Shown piece after piece: positions 25,965-34,817 of a DNA stretch of 64,000 bases; positions within the stretch are counted from its first letter, which is position 1, and each line of letters opens with the position of its first letter. The notes under the pieces are model-generated. The model had not been told where the DNA came from. It saw only the letters and a list, made by a program, of their open reading frames with translations, and did no database searches. The stretch is from Thiotrichaceae bacterium UBA4486 (GTDB taxonomy: Bacteria; Pseudomonadota; Gammaproteobacteria; Eutrophobiales; Eutrophobiaceae): positions 1-64,000 of the forward strand of contig DGNS01000009.1 in assembly GCA_002389045.1 (NCBI GenBank), in the 5' to 3' direction. The translations under genes and the position numbers were made by a program.

Positions 25965-26085
25965 ATCAGGATTCCCTCTGTTGATTCGGAATGAATCTGT
26001 AGCGGCTGAAGCAACGGGAATCTTGACTTGCAGGGATACGCCGCTACCCGGGGCAAGAAGCGTTCGTCTGGGTTATAATCGCGGC

Positions 26086-26730
26086 ATGTTCAAGAACCGC
26101 ATCTTACAAAGTACGCTTTTCATCACCGGCCTGATCGTGCTGGGCGCCCTGTTCGGTGTTTTTACCTCTGAATATTATCAACGCAACGAGGATCCGGAGA
26201 TTGCCGGTCTGTTGTGGCCGAACCCGAAACAACTCCGCCCGTTTGCCACCATTGACCAGGACCGGGAGGTATTCGGGCTGGACCGGATGCGGGGTAAGTG
26301 GTCGTTGTTATTCTTCGGCTATACCCATTGCCCGGATATCTGCCCGCTGACCATGGCGACGCTGAACGAGTTTTACGACCAATTTAAAAAAGATAATCTG
26401 AACAATGACTTGCAGGTTATTTTCGTTACCGTTGACCCGCAGCGGGATACTGCCGAGATGCTTAAAAGTTATGTCGAGTATTTCAATACCGACTTTATCG
26501 GGCTGGGAGGAAATCAGCTACAGGTGGACAGCTTGACACGGCAACTGGGCATAGCCTACATGCTGTATGAACAGGATGAGCGTGGTGATTACCTCGTCGA
26601 CCACAGCGCCTCGGTCTTCCTGGTTGACCCCGAGGGCCGCCTGCTTGCGGTATTCCAGGCACCTCACACACCCGCTACCATCCACGATACATTTCTTGAA
26701 ATCCGGGATTTTTACAACAGCCAATCCTGA
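26086..26730 (+). CDS. SCO1/SenC copper chaperone
   Basis: 214 residues. A single N-terminal membrane anchor (~5-25) is followed by a thioredoxin-like SCO domain with the copper-binding CPDIC in GYTHCPDICPLTM (~85) and the distal His in LVDHSASVFLVDPEGR. SCO proteins deliver copper to, or reduce, the CuA site of cytochrome oxidase. There is no ribosome site before the ATG, and a TATAAT at 26074-26079 is so close that the mRNA may be nearly leaderless. It begins a three-gene run with a PCuAC chaperone and psd. Confidence 0.9.
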   Translation: MFKNRILQSTLFITGLIVLGALFGVFTSEYYQRNEDPEIAGLLWPNPKQLRPFATIDQDREVFGLDRMRGKWSLLFFGYTHCPDICPLTMATLNEFYDQFKKDNLNNDLQVIFVTVDPQRDTAEMLKSYVEYFNTDFIGLGGNQLQVDSLTRQLGIAYMLYEQDERGDYLVDHSASVFLVDPEGRLLAVFQAPHTPATIHDTFLEIRDFYNSQS

Positions 26731-26739
26731 AGACTATCG

Positions 26740-27201
26740 ATGTCCCGTTTAGCCTTAATCATGATCCCGTTGATGGTGTCCCTGTACCTGGCTCCGGTGC
26801 AGGCAGGTGACACCATCAGTCTGAATATCCACATTGCAGAAGCGCCACCCACAGCCAGAGCTCTGGCCGGCTACGGCGTCATTGGCAATACCGGTGATCA
26901 GGACATCACCATCGAGAGTGTACACAGCTCGCTGTTCGAGGCGATTGAAATTCATGAATCGATTGTCCGGGATGACATGGCTGGAATGCGACCGATCGAT
27001 GAACTGACAATTCCGTCCGGAACGGAACTTGCGCTTGAACCGGGCGGTCGCCACCTGATGTTGATCCGCCCGGTTCAGCCGCTGAGCGAGGGTGACCAGG
27101 TTCCATTGGAGTTCACTCTCAAGAACGGTAATGTGCACAGGATAACGGTTGTGGTCAAAAAACCGGATCATGATCATTCCCGGCAACATCATCACCCGTA
27201 G
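26740..27201 (+). CDS. Periplasmic copper chaperone PCuAC
   Basis: 153 residues with a signal peptide (cleaved near VQA-GD). The Cu(I)-binding His/Met set of the PCuAC family is present: EIHES, then DDMAGM, then GGRHLMLI, spaced as in the family, and the C-terminus HDHSRQHHHP adds histidines. It lies 9 bp after the SCO gene. The two proteins are known to work together in loading copper into cytochrome c oxidase CuA, so a joint role here is likely. Confidence 0.9.
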   Translation: MSRLALIMIPLMVSLYLAPVQAGDTISLNIHIAEAPPTARALAGYGVIGNTGDQDITIESVHSSLFEAIEIHESIVRDDMAGMRPIDELTIPSGTELALEPGGRHLMLIRPVQPLSEGDQVPLEFTLKNGNVHRITVVVKKPDHDHSRQHHHP

Positions 27202-27210
27202 CGAAAGAAC

Positions 27211-28098
27211 ATGCGTTCAGGTACGGTCGGGGACTATCTCAAGATATGGCCGCAATTTATTCTGCCACAACACTACCTCTCCGGCCTTGTTTATCGGCTC
27301 GCACGCTGCCGTATACGAATCATCAAAAACAGCCTGATTCGCCTGTTTATACGGTTTTATGCCGTCGATATGTCCATCGCCGAATCTTCTTCTGTAAACA
27401 ATTATGAAACGTTTAACGAGTTTTTCACGCGGTCATTAAAGCCACAATCCCGCCCGGCGGACACCGATGGCCGGCACATTATCTGCCCGGTGGACGGTTT
27501 TATCAGCCAGATGGGTAACATCACCCATGACACACTGATACAGGCCAAGGGGCGCGACTATAACCTGGGGCAATTACTTGCCGGAGATGAACTTCTGGCT
27601 GGTGATTTTCTCGACGGCCAGTTTGCCACCCTGTATTTATCGCCACGCGACTACCATCGAATCCACATGCCCTGTGACGCCACCCTGCTGCGCACGGTCT
27701 ACATTCCCGGACAATTGTTCGCTGTCAACGCGCATACGGCCCGTGTGGTGCCGGGTCTGTTTGCCCGCAACGAGCGCCTGGTCAATGTTTTTGCGACAGG
27801 AGTCGGGACCATGGCCCTGATCATGGTCGGTGCCATATTCGTGGGCAACATGGAAACCGTCTGGGCCGGCGAGATCAACCACCCCTACCCTGCGGCTATC
27901 CACAGCGTTGACTACCAAACCCCGGCGGATGCAGCCGTAGCGCTCGACAAAGGCGAGGAAATGGGACGGTTTAACATGGGCTCGACGGTAATCCTGCTGT
28001 TTCAGAAGAACAAAATCGCCTGGGATAAAACGCTGGTGAGCGGACAGAGGGTGCGGATGGGGGAAAGACTAGGGAGTGTTGTGACTGGTGAAGGGTGA
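27211..28098 (+). CDS. psd: Phosphatidylserine decarboxylase proenzyme
   Basis: 295 residues. It decarboxylates phosphatidylserine to phosphatidylethanolamine at the inner membrane. Autocleavage site: GST in NMGSTVILLF (~260-270), where Ser becomes the pyruvoyl group. The PVDG Asp and the SPRDYHRIHMP histidines of the self-cleavage triad are present. The usual LGST is MGST here. The last residues (VVTGEG) are encoded by the first units of the heptamer array that continues past the stop. Confidence 0.94.
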   Translation: MRSGTVGDYLKIWPQFILPQHYLSGLVYRLARCRIRIIKNSLIRLFIRFYAVDMSIAESSSVNNYETFNEFFTRSLKPQSRPADTDGRHIICPVDGFISQMGNITHDTLIQAKGRDYNLGQLLAGDELLAGDFLDGQFATLYLSPRDYHRIHMPCDATLLRTVYIPGQLFAVNAHTARVVPGLFARNERLVNVFATGVGTMALIMVGAIFVGNMETVWAGEINHPYPAAIHSVDYQTPADAAVALDKGEEMGRFNMGSTVILLFQKNKIAWDKTLVSGQRVRMGERLGSVVTGEG

Positions 28099-28212
28099 GT
28101 GGTGATTGGTGATTGGTGAGTGGTGAGTGGCTACCAGTCACTGTTCACCGTTCACCGTTCACCGTTCACTGTCCACTGTTGACTGTTGACTGTTCACTGT
28201 TCACTGTCCACC
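28081..28212. repeat. Opposed heptamer arrays between psd and nuoN
   Basis: 28081-28128 is about 6.5 units of GGTGANT. 28143-28212 is ten units of GTTCACC/GTTCACT/GTTGACT/GTCCACT. The second unit is nearly the complement of the first, so the two arrays can fold into an imperfect stem of ~40 bp between the convergent genes. The first array contains the psd stop; the second ends at the nuoN stop. Confidence 0.85.
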
Positions 28213-29660
28213 TAAAGTTTCATCACTTCGATACAAAACGTCATCAACAATCCCGGTGAGACACCCAGTAACAGTATCGCCAGTCCATTCAGACTGATTA
28301 CTGCACGCATGGTCTGCGTGGCCTTGATGGCCGTCATACTGACCGGCTTGTCAAAGTACATCAGCTTGACGACGCGCAGGTAGTAATAGGCGCCGATGAT
28401 AGAGAAAACAACCGCAATAACCGCCAGCGGGGCCAACCCCGTTGCAACTATCTCTTTCAAGACGAACCATTTCGCCCAGAATCCAACGAATGGCGGCACG
28501 CCGGCCAGCGAAAACATGAAAATCAGCATGATCAGGGCGAACCATGGGTTTTTGTCAGCCAGTCCCTTGTAGTCGTCCAGTTCATCGGCCTCGTGACCCT
28601 TGCGACCCATGAGGATTACGAAGCCAAATGCACCAATACTCATCAATGCATAGGTCACCACGTAAAACAACGCATCGGCAAAACCGGTGACGCCCGTTGC
28701 ACTGACAGACTGGCTGGAAATAATTCCGAGCAGGAGAAAACCGATATGGGCAATGGTCGAGTAGGCCAGCATGCGTTTTATGTTCGACTGGGCGATGGCA
28801 ATGATATTGCCCATGGCCATGGAGAGGATTGACAGAATGATGAGGATGCCCTGCCACTCGGGCGTCAGGTGCATGAAGGCATCATTCACAAAGCGTATGG
28901 TCATGGCAAAGGCAGCAATTTTCGGTGCGCTGCTGATAAACAGCGTCACCGATGTCGGAGCCCCCTGGTAAACATCCGGAATCCACATGTGAAACGGCAC
29001 CGCACCCAGTTTGAATGCAATGGCGACGATAATAAACACCAGTCCATAGACGAGCATGGGCAGTCGTTCACTGTTGTACAGGATATAATTATTGATTTCC
29101 TGCAGATCCAGTGTACCGCTGATGCCGTAAATGATGGATATACCATATAAAAGCAGACCCGATGCCAGTGCCCCGAGAACAAAATATTTCATTGCCGCCT
29201 CGGATGCCGGCGGCGAATCACGATGCATGGCCACCATCGCATAAAGACACAGGGACAGCAGTTCCAGGCCCAGATAGATAGTCAACAGACTCCCTGCCGA
29301 AGCCATGATCATCATGCCGAGAACCGCAAACAGCCCGAGCACGAAATATTCACCCTTGAGAATACCGTGCTCCTTCAGGTAATCGTGCGAGTAAAAAAAT
29401 ATAAACAGGGTGATAACCAGAATGAAAGCCTTGACGGCGCCACTCATGGGATCATCGACGAACGTCCGGTTGAACGCGTATTCGGTAATCTGCGGGAAAC
29501 TGGCAACAACCAGGACGGCAGTGACCAGTAATGCCAACTGTGCCAGCAAATAGGTCAAATGCCGGCGTTCAGACGGGATGAATGCATCGAAAACGAGCAG
29601 TGCACAGGCCATCGACATCAAGACGATTTCCGGGAGTATCATTTGCAGTTCAATCAGCAT
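28212..29660 (-). CDS. nuoN: NADH-quinone oxidoreductase subunit N
   Basis: 482 residues, about 14 membrane helices; proton-pumping antiporter-like subunit of complex I. Glu in LTIYLGLELLSLCLYAMVA and Lys in AIAFKLGAVPFHMWIPDVYQGAPTSV mark the half-channels. It is the last gene of the nuo operon and starts one base after the nuoM stop. Its stop codon abuts the heptamer array on the downstream side. Confidence 0.96.
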   Translation of the reverse strand: MLIELQMILPEIVLMSMACALLVFDAFIPSERRHLTYLLAQLALLVTAVLVVASFPQITEYAFNRTFVDDPMSGAVKAFILVITLFIFFYSHDYLKEHGILKGEYFVLGLFAVLGMMIMASAGSLLTIYLGLELLSLCLYAMVAMHRDSPPASEAAMKYFVLGALASGLLLYGISIIYGISGTLDLQEINNYILYNSERLPMLVYGLVFIIVAIAFKLGAVPFHMWIPDVYQGAPTSVTLFISSAPKIAAFAMTIRFVNDAFMHLTPEWQGILIILSILSMAMGNIIAIAQSNIKRMLAYSTIAHIGFLLLGIISSQSVSATGVTGFADALFYVVTYALMSIGAFGFVILMGRKGHEADELDDYKGLADKNPWFALIMLIFMFSLAGVPPFVGFWAKWFVLKEIVATGLAPLAVIAVVFSIIGAYYYLRVVKLMYFDKPVSMTAIKATQTMRAVISLNGLAILLLGVSPGLLMTFCIEVMKL

Positions 29661-29661
29661 G

Positions 29662-31179
29662 TCATCCAGCCTTCCCCGTCAGCATGTGCGTATACAATTG
29701 TTCGATGGTTGCATGCATGATTTCAAATATCGGTGCCGGCCAGATGCCAAACAGTAATACGGCGATTGCAAGTATACCCAGCACCAGTTTTTCCCGGCCG
29801 TTAATATCCTTGAGTTCCGCCACCTCGTCATTGGTGACCGGCCCGAAGATGACCCGCTTGTACATCCACAGGGTATAGGCAGCACCGAGGATGAGGGTAA
29901 TAGCAGCACAGATGGCAATCCAGGGGCTGGCCTGAAAACTGCTGATAATCACCAGGAACTCACCGACAAAGCCGGAGGTGCCGGGCAGGCCGGAATTAGC
30001 CAGGGCAAACAGCATCATCAGGGCGGCGAATACCGGCATGGTATTGACAACACCACCGTAATCACTGATCTGGCGACTGTGCATGCGGTCGTACATGACT
30101 CCCACGCAGAGAAACAGGGCACCGGAAATAAAGCCGTGTGAAATCATCTGCATCATGCCGCCCTCGATGCCCATGATGGCGGCACCTGCATTTGCAGTTT
30201 TCTCGTTGATCACGAAGGCGGCAAACAGCCCGAGTGTCACAAAACCCATATGAGAAATGGAGGAATAAGCGATGAGTTTTTTCATGTCCATTTGCACCAG
30301 TGCCACAAAACCTATGTACACCACCGCGATCAGTGACAGGACGATCATAAATTCCGCAAGAGCGGCGCTGGCATCGGGAGTGATGGGCAAACTGAAACGC
30401 AGTAATCCATAGCCACCGAGTTTCAGCATGACGGCCGCAAGCACAACCGAACCCGCAGTTGGCGCTTCCACGTGCGCATCGGGCAACCAGGTGTGTACCG
30501 GCCACATGGGAACTTTCACCGCAAAGGCAAGGAGGAATGCGATAAATATCAGCACCTGCTCCGTCAATCCGAGCGGCAAATCATACAGTTCCAGGATCGA
30601 AAATGTACCCGATTGGAAATACAGATACAGGAGCGCGACCAGCATGAACACAGATCCGAGAAATGTGTAAAGAAAGAATTTGATAGTGGCATAGACACGC
30701 CGCGGACCACCCCAGATGCCGATGATCAGGAACATCGGTATCAACAGTGCTTCCCAGAACACGTAGAACAATATGGTATCGAGGGAAACAAAAACACCGT
30801 TCATCAATCCTTCAAGGATCAGAAACGCGGCCATGAACTGGGAGACTTTGACTTCAATGACATCCCAGCTTGCGATCACCACCAACAGGGTAATAAAGGT
30901 ATTCAGTAATATCATGAGCAGGGAAATGCCATCGATCCCAAGGTGATAATTGATATTGAATGCGCTAATCCACGAACGGAGTTCGATAAACTGCATTCCC
31001 GGATTCTGCAAGTCGAAACGAAGATACAGCAGCGCTGAAATGATAAACGTCAGGGTCGCTACAAAAAGCGACAGGTAACGGGCGGTACCGGCCTGGCGAT
31101 CACCGGCAAACAACACCCAGACACCACCCAGCACCGGGGTCCACACCAACAGGCTTAACAGGGGCAATCCGGTATTCAT
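29662..31179 (-). CDS. nuoM: NADH-quinone oxidoreductase subunit M
   Basis: 505 residues, antiporter-like membrane subunit of complex I. Conserved Glu in FYVFWEALLIPMFLIIG; Lys in AFAVKVPMWPVHTWLPDAHVEAPTAGSV and AAVMLKLGGYGLLRF. The start overlaps the nuoL stop by 4 bp, and the stop is followed at once by nuoN. Standard length and order for gammaproteobacteria. Confidence 0.97.
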   Translation of the reverse strand: MNTGLPLLSLLVWTPVLGGVWVLFAGDRQAGTARYLSLFVATLTFIISALLYLRFDLQNPGMQFIELRSWISAFNINYHLGIDGISLLMILLNTFITLLVVIASWDVIEVKVSQFMAAFLILEGLMNGVFVSLDTILFYVFWEALLIPMFLIIGIWGGPRRVYATIKFFLYTFLGSVFMLVALLYLYFQSGTFSILELYDLPLGLTEQVLIFIAFLLAFAVKVPMWPVHTWLPDAHVEAPTAGSVVLAAVMLKLGGYGLLRFSLPITPDASAALAEFMIVLSLIAVVYIGFVALVQMDMKKLIAYSSISHMGFVTLGLFAAFVINEKTANAGAAIMGIEGGMMQMISHGFISGALFLCVGVMYDRMHSRQISDYGGVVNTMPVFAALMMLFALANSGLPGTSGFVGEFLVIISSFQASPWIAICAAITLILGAAYTLWMYKRVIFGPVTNDEVAELKDINGREKLVLGILAIAVLLFGIWPAPIFEIMHATIEQLYTHMLTGKAG

Positions 31180-33167
31180 GGCGTTAATCCGGCAAAACCG
31201 ATACGGTGAACGAAGAAGACCAGCAGGAATACCAGCCCGATAATCATTGCAAACGCGTAGTGATAGAGATATCCCGTTTGCAGATGTCGGATGACACCGG
31301 AAAACCAGCGCACGGTAAGCGCGGTACCGTTAACAACCAGACCGTCAATCAGTTTCACATCCCCGATCTGCCAGAGCAATGCTCCGAGTTTTCGTGCACC
31401 TCCGGCAAAGATGATCTGGTTGAATGCATCGAATCCGTACTTGTTAACCAGCACACGGTACGGCCACTTCAGCCAGCCGGCCAGTTTGCCCGGCAGATCC
31501 GGTTGCTTCAGATAACCGATCCAGGCCAGGAATATTCCGGTGGCCATGCACAGCAGGATCATTGGCGAGGTGAAACTGTGCACAATGAGCCCCCATGGAC
31601 CATGATAGTCCTCTCCCAGGGTAGCGAGAACATTATGCTGTTCCTGTACCAGGATCGAGCCGGCGAAATAATTTTCAAACAACATGGGCCCGACAAGAAA
31701 CAGACCGATAAAGATTGAAGGTATAGCCAGAGCGCACAGCGGCACCCAGACTACCGCCGGTGATTCGTGTATGTGCTCCCAGGTATCGCGGTCCATGCGT
31801 TCGCTGCCATGAAAGGTCATGAAGAAGAGGCGGAAGCTGTATAACGCCGTTACGATCACACCGATGACCAGGCTCCAGTAGGCGAAGCCTGCGGCCGGCA
31901 GGGTGGACAGGTGCACAGCTTCAATGATCATGTCCTTGGAGAAAAAGCCGGAAGTCCCGGGAAACCCGATTAACGCCAGGGTACCGAGAAAACAGCATAT
32001 CCAGGTAACGGGCATGTACCGGTATAACCCGCCCATTTTGCGCATGTCCTGTTCATGATGCATGCCGATAATCACCGAGCCGGCGGCAAGAAACAGCAAG
32101 GCCTTGAAAAAGGCATGTGTTGCCAGGTGAAAGATAGCGGCGGCATAGGCCGAGGCACCCAGGGCCACGGTCATGTAACCAAGCTGCGAGAGTGTCGAGT
32201 AGGCAATGACGCGCTTGATATCATTCTGCACCAGACCCAGCAAACCCATGAACAGGGCGGTAACCGCGCCGATGAACATGACAAAGTTCAATGCCGTCTC
32301 GGAAAATTCAAACAGGGGTGACATGCGCGCCACCATGAAGATCCCGGCCGTTACCATGGTAGCGGCGTGAATCAGCGCTGAGATCGGAGTCGGGCCTTCC
32401 ATCGAATCCGGCAACCACACATGCAGGGGTACCTGTGCGGATTTTCCCATGGCGCCGATGAACAGGCAGATACAGATAAAGGTCATCACCGACCAGACTT
32501 CAGTGCCGTACAGGGTGATTTGTTGACCGGCCAGATCCGGAGCCCCGGCGAAGACGTCGGCATAATCCAGCGAATTGAAATACATCAGCACGGCGGCAAT
32601 GCCGATCAGAAAACCGAAATCGCCGACACGATTCACCAGGAATGCTTTCAGATTGGCGAAAATGGCGGACTCACGCTGGTACCAGAAACCGATGAGCAGG
32701 TAGGAAACCACTCCTACGGCCTCCCAGCCAAAAAACAGTTGCATGAAATTGTTCGCCATGACCAGCATGAGCATGGCGAATGTAAACAGGGATATGTAAC
32801 TGAAGAAGCGCGTGTAGCCCGGGTCATCGTGCATGTAACCGATGGTGTAGACATGAATCATCAGCGAGACGAAAGTTACCACGGACATCATGGTTACGGT
32901 CAGTGGATCGATCAGAAAACCGACCTGGAGGCTGAAGTTGCCGCTGCTGAGCCATTCGTAAACCGTGAAGTCAGCAGGCGGCATGCCATCGACGATCACC
33001 TGCTTGAACACCACGAAGGAGCAAATAGTGGCAACCAATACTCCAAGTATGGTCACCGTATGCGCCCCGGCACGACCGAGTATACCGCCGCCCAGGCCTG
33101 CCAGCAGTGCCCCTGCCAGCGGCGCCAGCACGATGACCAGGCAAAGTGTCTGTAAATCGTTGAACAT
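31176..33167 (-). CDS. nuoL: NADH-quinone oxidoreductase subunit L
   Basis: 663 residues, the largest antiporter-like subunit of complex I, with the long lateral helix at its C-terminus that braces NuoM and NuoN. Signatures: FFGWEAVGVVSYLLIGFW (Glu), GKSAQVPLHVWLPDSMEGPTPISALIHAATMVTAG, and FFSKDMIIEAV. It starts 2 bp after the nuoK stop. Complete. Confidence 0.97.
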   Translation of the reverse strand: MFNDLQTLCLVIVLAPLAGALLAGLGGGILGRAGAHTVTILGVLVATICSFVVFKQVIVDGMPPADFTVYEWLSSGNFSLQVGFLIDPLTVTMMSVVTFVSLMIHVYTIGYMHDDPGYTRFFSYISLFTFAMLMLVMANNFMQLFFGWEAVGVVSYLLIGFWYQRESAIFANLKAFLVNRVGDFGFLIGIAAVLMYFNSLDYADVFAGAPDLAGQQITLYGTEVWSVMTFICICLFIGAMGKSAQVPLHVWLPDSMEGPTPISALIHAATMVTAGIFMVARMSPLFEFSETALNFVMFIGAVTALFMGLLGLVQNDIKRVIAYSTLSQLGYMTVALGASAYAAAIFHLATHAFFKALLFLAAGSVIIGMHHEQDMRKMGGLYRYMPVTWICCFLGTLALIGFPGTSGFFSKDMIIEAVHLSTLPAAGFAYWSLVIGVIVTALYSFRLFFMTFHGSERMDRDTWEHIHESPAVVWVPLCALAIPSIFIGLFLVGPMLFENYFAGSILVQEQHNVLATLGEDYHGPWGLIVHSFTSPMILLCMATGIFLAWIGYLKQPDLPGKLAGWLKWPYRVLVNKYGFDAFNQIIFAGGARKLGALLWQIGDVKLIDGLVVNGTALTVRWFSGVIRHLQTGYLYHYAFAMIIGLVFLLVFFVHRIGFAGLTP

Positions 33168-33169
33168 AT

Positions 33170-33475
33170 CTACCCTTTCATGGACCCCATGTCTTCGACG
33201 TTGATACTGTCATGATTGCGGAACAACACCACCAGTATGGCCAGACCAATAGCAGACTCCGCTGCCGCCACGGTAAGAATGAAAAATACGAATACCTGGC
33301 CGGTGATATCCTGGTTGAAATGCGAAAATGCGATGAAATTCATATTCACCGCCAGCAACATCAGTTCGATACACATCAACAGCACGATCACATTCTTGCG
33401 GTTAATGAAAATACCGGCCACGCTGATGCAAAAGAGCGCAGTAGCAAGAAGCAGTATGTGGGTCAGGGTCAACAT
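33170..33475 (-). CDS. nuoK: NADH-quinone oxidoreductase subunit K
   Basis: 101 residues, three helices, with the two membrane Glu residues of the family (IELMLLAVNMNFIAFS; AAESAIGLAILV). It forms part of the E-channel linking quinone reduction to pumping. It lies between nuoJ and nuoL with a heptamer array just upstream of its start. Confidence 0.97.
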   Translation of the reverse strand: MLTLTHILLLATALFCISVAGIFINRKNVIVLLMCIELMLLAVNMNFIAFSHFNQDITGQVFVFFILTVAAAESAIGLAILVVLFRNHDSINVEDMGSMKG

Positions 33476-33525
33476 AATCTGTAGTCTGTTATCTGTAGTC
33501 TGTAGTCTGTCATCTGTCTTCTGTC
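33476..33525. repeat. Heptamer array at the nuoJ-nuoK junction
   Basis: About seven units of AGTCTGT/AATCTGT/CATCTGT/CTTCTGT. It covers the nuoJ stop codon (33510-33512) and supplies the last nuoJ codons (residues KTEDR). Confidence 0.75.
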
Positions 33526-34106
33526 TTCATACTGACCAAACGAACCCGGTCAGAGCGTTTCACTGCGACCTGCCTGTTCGGATCCTGGGCCTTGGTGTCA
33601 CGCCGGGCGCGCATGGTCAGTGAGATGGCGGCAATAATCGCCACCAGTAAAATGGCGCCGGCAATCTCAAAGGGATAGAGGTAGTCGGTATAGAGTGTCT
33701 GGCCCAGATGTTGTGTATTACTGAAGCCGGGGCCGTAATATACCCGTTCTTCCAGTAACGGCTCGATGATGCCACTACCGACAATGCTGCCCATTACAAT
33801 CACCATCACCAGGGCGACGAGAAAGCCCACAGGCAGAAAGCGTATGAAACCTTCGCGTATTTTTGCGAGGTTGATATCCAGCATCATGATGACAAACAGG
33901 AACAGCACCATTACAGCGCCGACGTAGACCAGCACCAGCACAATCGCCAGGAATTCCGCCTCCAGCAACAGCCAGATCGCGGCACTGGAGAAAAATGCCA
34001 GAATCAGTGACAGCGCCGCATGCACCGGGTTACGCATGGTAATGACCATGACCGCCGATGTCAGCAACAGTGCCGCGAAAATATAAAAAACGATAAGTTC
34101 AAACAT
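33510..34106 (-). CDS. nuoJ: NADH-quinone oxidoreductase subunit J
   Basis: 198 residues, five membrane helices, homologous to ND6. The TM3 signature VLVLVYVGAVMVLFLFVIMM is intact. The start is the ATG at 34106 (MFELIVFYIF), as in other NuoJ; the frame is open 20 codons further up but without family support. The C-terminal tail after the last helix is basic, and its final residues come from the heptamer array. Confidence 0.95.
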   Translation of the reverse strand: MFELIVFYIFAALLLTSAVMVITMRNPVHAALSLILAFFSSAAIWLLLEAEFLAIVLVLVYVGAVMVLFLFVIMMLDINLAKIREGFIRFLPVGFLVALVMVIVMGSIVGSGIIEPLLEERVYYGPGFSNTQHLGQTLYTDYLYPFEIAGAILLVAIIAAISLTMRARRDTKAQDPNRQVAVKRSDRVRLVSMKTEDR

Positions 34107-34221
34107 TTTTTTATTAATAATCCGCAGTAAACAACGGGGAACCACGATAACGCGGTCCGATTCCACCCGTTATCTACTGCCAGTATATTTTCAGTATTTC
34201 CCCAAAAAGATTAACGTTCTA

Positions 34222-34311
34222 AATCTGTAATCTGAATCTGTAATCTGTAATCTGTAGTCTGTAATCTGTAATCTGTAATCTGTAGTCTGTAGTCTGTAAT
34301 CTGTTACCTGT
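34222..34311. repeat. Heptamer array at the nuoI-nuoJ junction
   Basis: Thirteen units of AATCTGT/AGTCTGT (one 6-bp unit), the most regular array in the window. It fills the spacer and includes the nuoI stop codon at 34304-34306. Confidence 0.9.
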
Positions 34312-34792
34312 AAATAGCATCCGCAGCCCGGTCCTCGGCAATCTGTTGTTCGTATTTATCACCGACCGCCAGTAATTTCTCCTTGGTCATTAATAAATCA
34401 CCACGCTGTTCACCGTGATATTCAAAGATACGTGTTTCCACGATGGAATCCACCGGACAGGATTCCTCGCAAAAACCACAGAAGATACATTTGGTCAGAT
34501 CAATCTCGTAACGCGTGGTACGGCGGCTGCCATCCTCACGCTGATGTGATTCAATCGTGATGGCTACCGCGGGACATACAGCCTCGCAGAGTTTACAGGC
34601 AATACAACGCTCTTCACCATTGGCATAGCGGCGCAGCGCGTGCAGCCCCCGGAACCGGGGTGATTGCGGCGTTTTCTCCTCCGGGTACAGAACCGTGACC
34701 TTGCGTTTGAACAGATGACGGCCGGTTAACCTGAGACCCTTGATGAGTTCCCAGAGAAACAGGCTCTGTATGTAATTTCTGATGGCTTGCAT
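34304..34792 (-). CDS. nuoI: NADH-quinone oxidoreductase subunit I
   Basis: 162 residues, ferredoxin-like subunit of the peripheral arm. Two 4Fe-4S motifs: C63, C66, C69, C73 and C102, C105, C108, C112. They pass electrons towards NuoB. The start at ATG 34792 (MQAIRNYIQSLF) gives the usual family length; the frame runs on upstream into nuoH. The last codons lie in the heptamer array. Confidence 0.96.
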   Translation of the reverse strand: MQAIRNYIQSLFLWELIKGLRLTGRHLFKRKVTVLYPEEKTPQSPRFRGLHALRRYANGEERCIACKLCEAVCPAVAITIESHQREDGSRRTTRYEIDLTKCIFCGFCEESCPVDSIVETRIFEYHGEQRGDLLMTKEKLLAVGDKYEQQIAEDRAADAIYR

Positions 34793-34817
34793 TTGCTCAA
34801 GTGTCTCGTATTTAAAA

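Noticed and set aside
28081..28212. CRISPR array
   Set aside because: Units are 7 bp with no unique spacers and no cas genes; these are simple tandem repeats.
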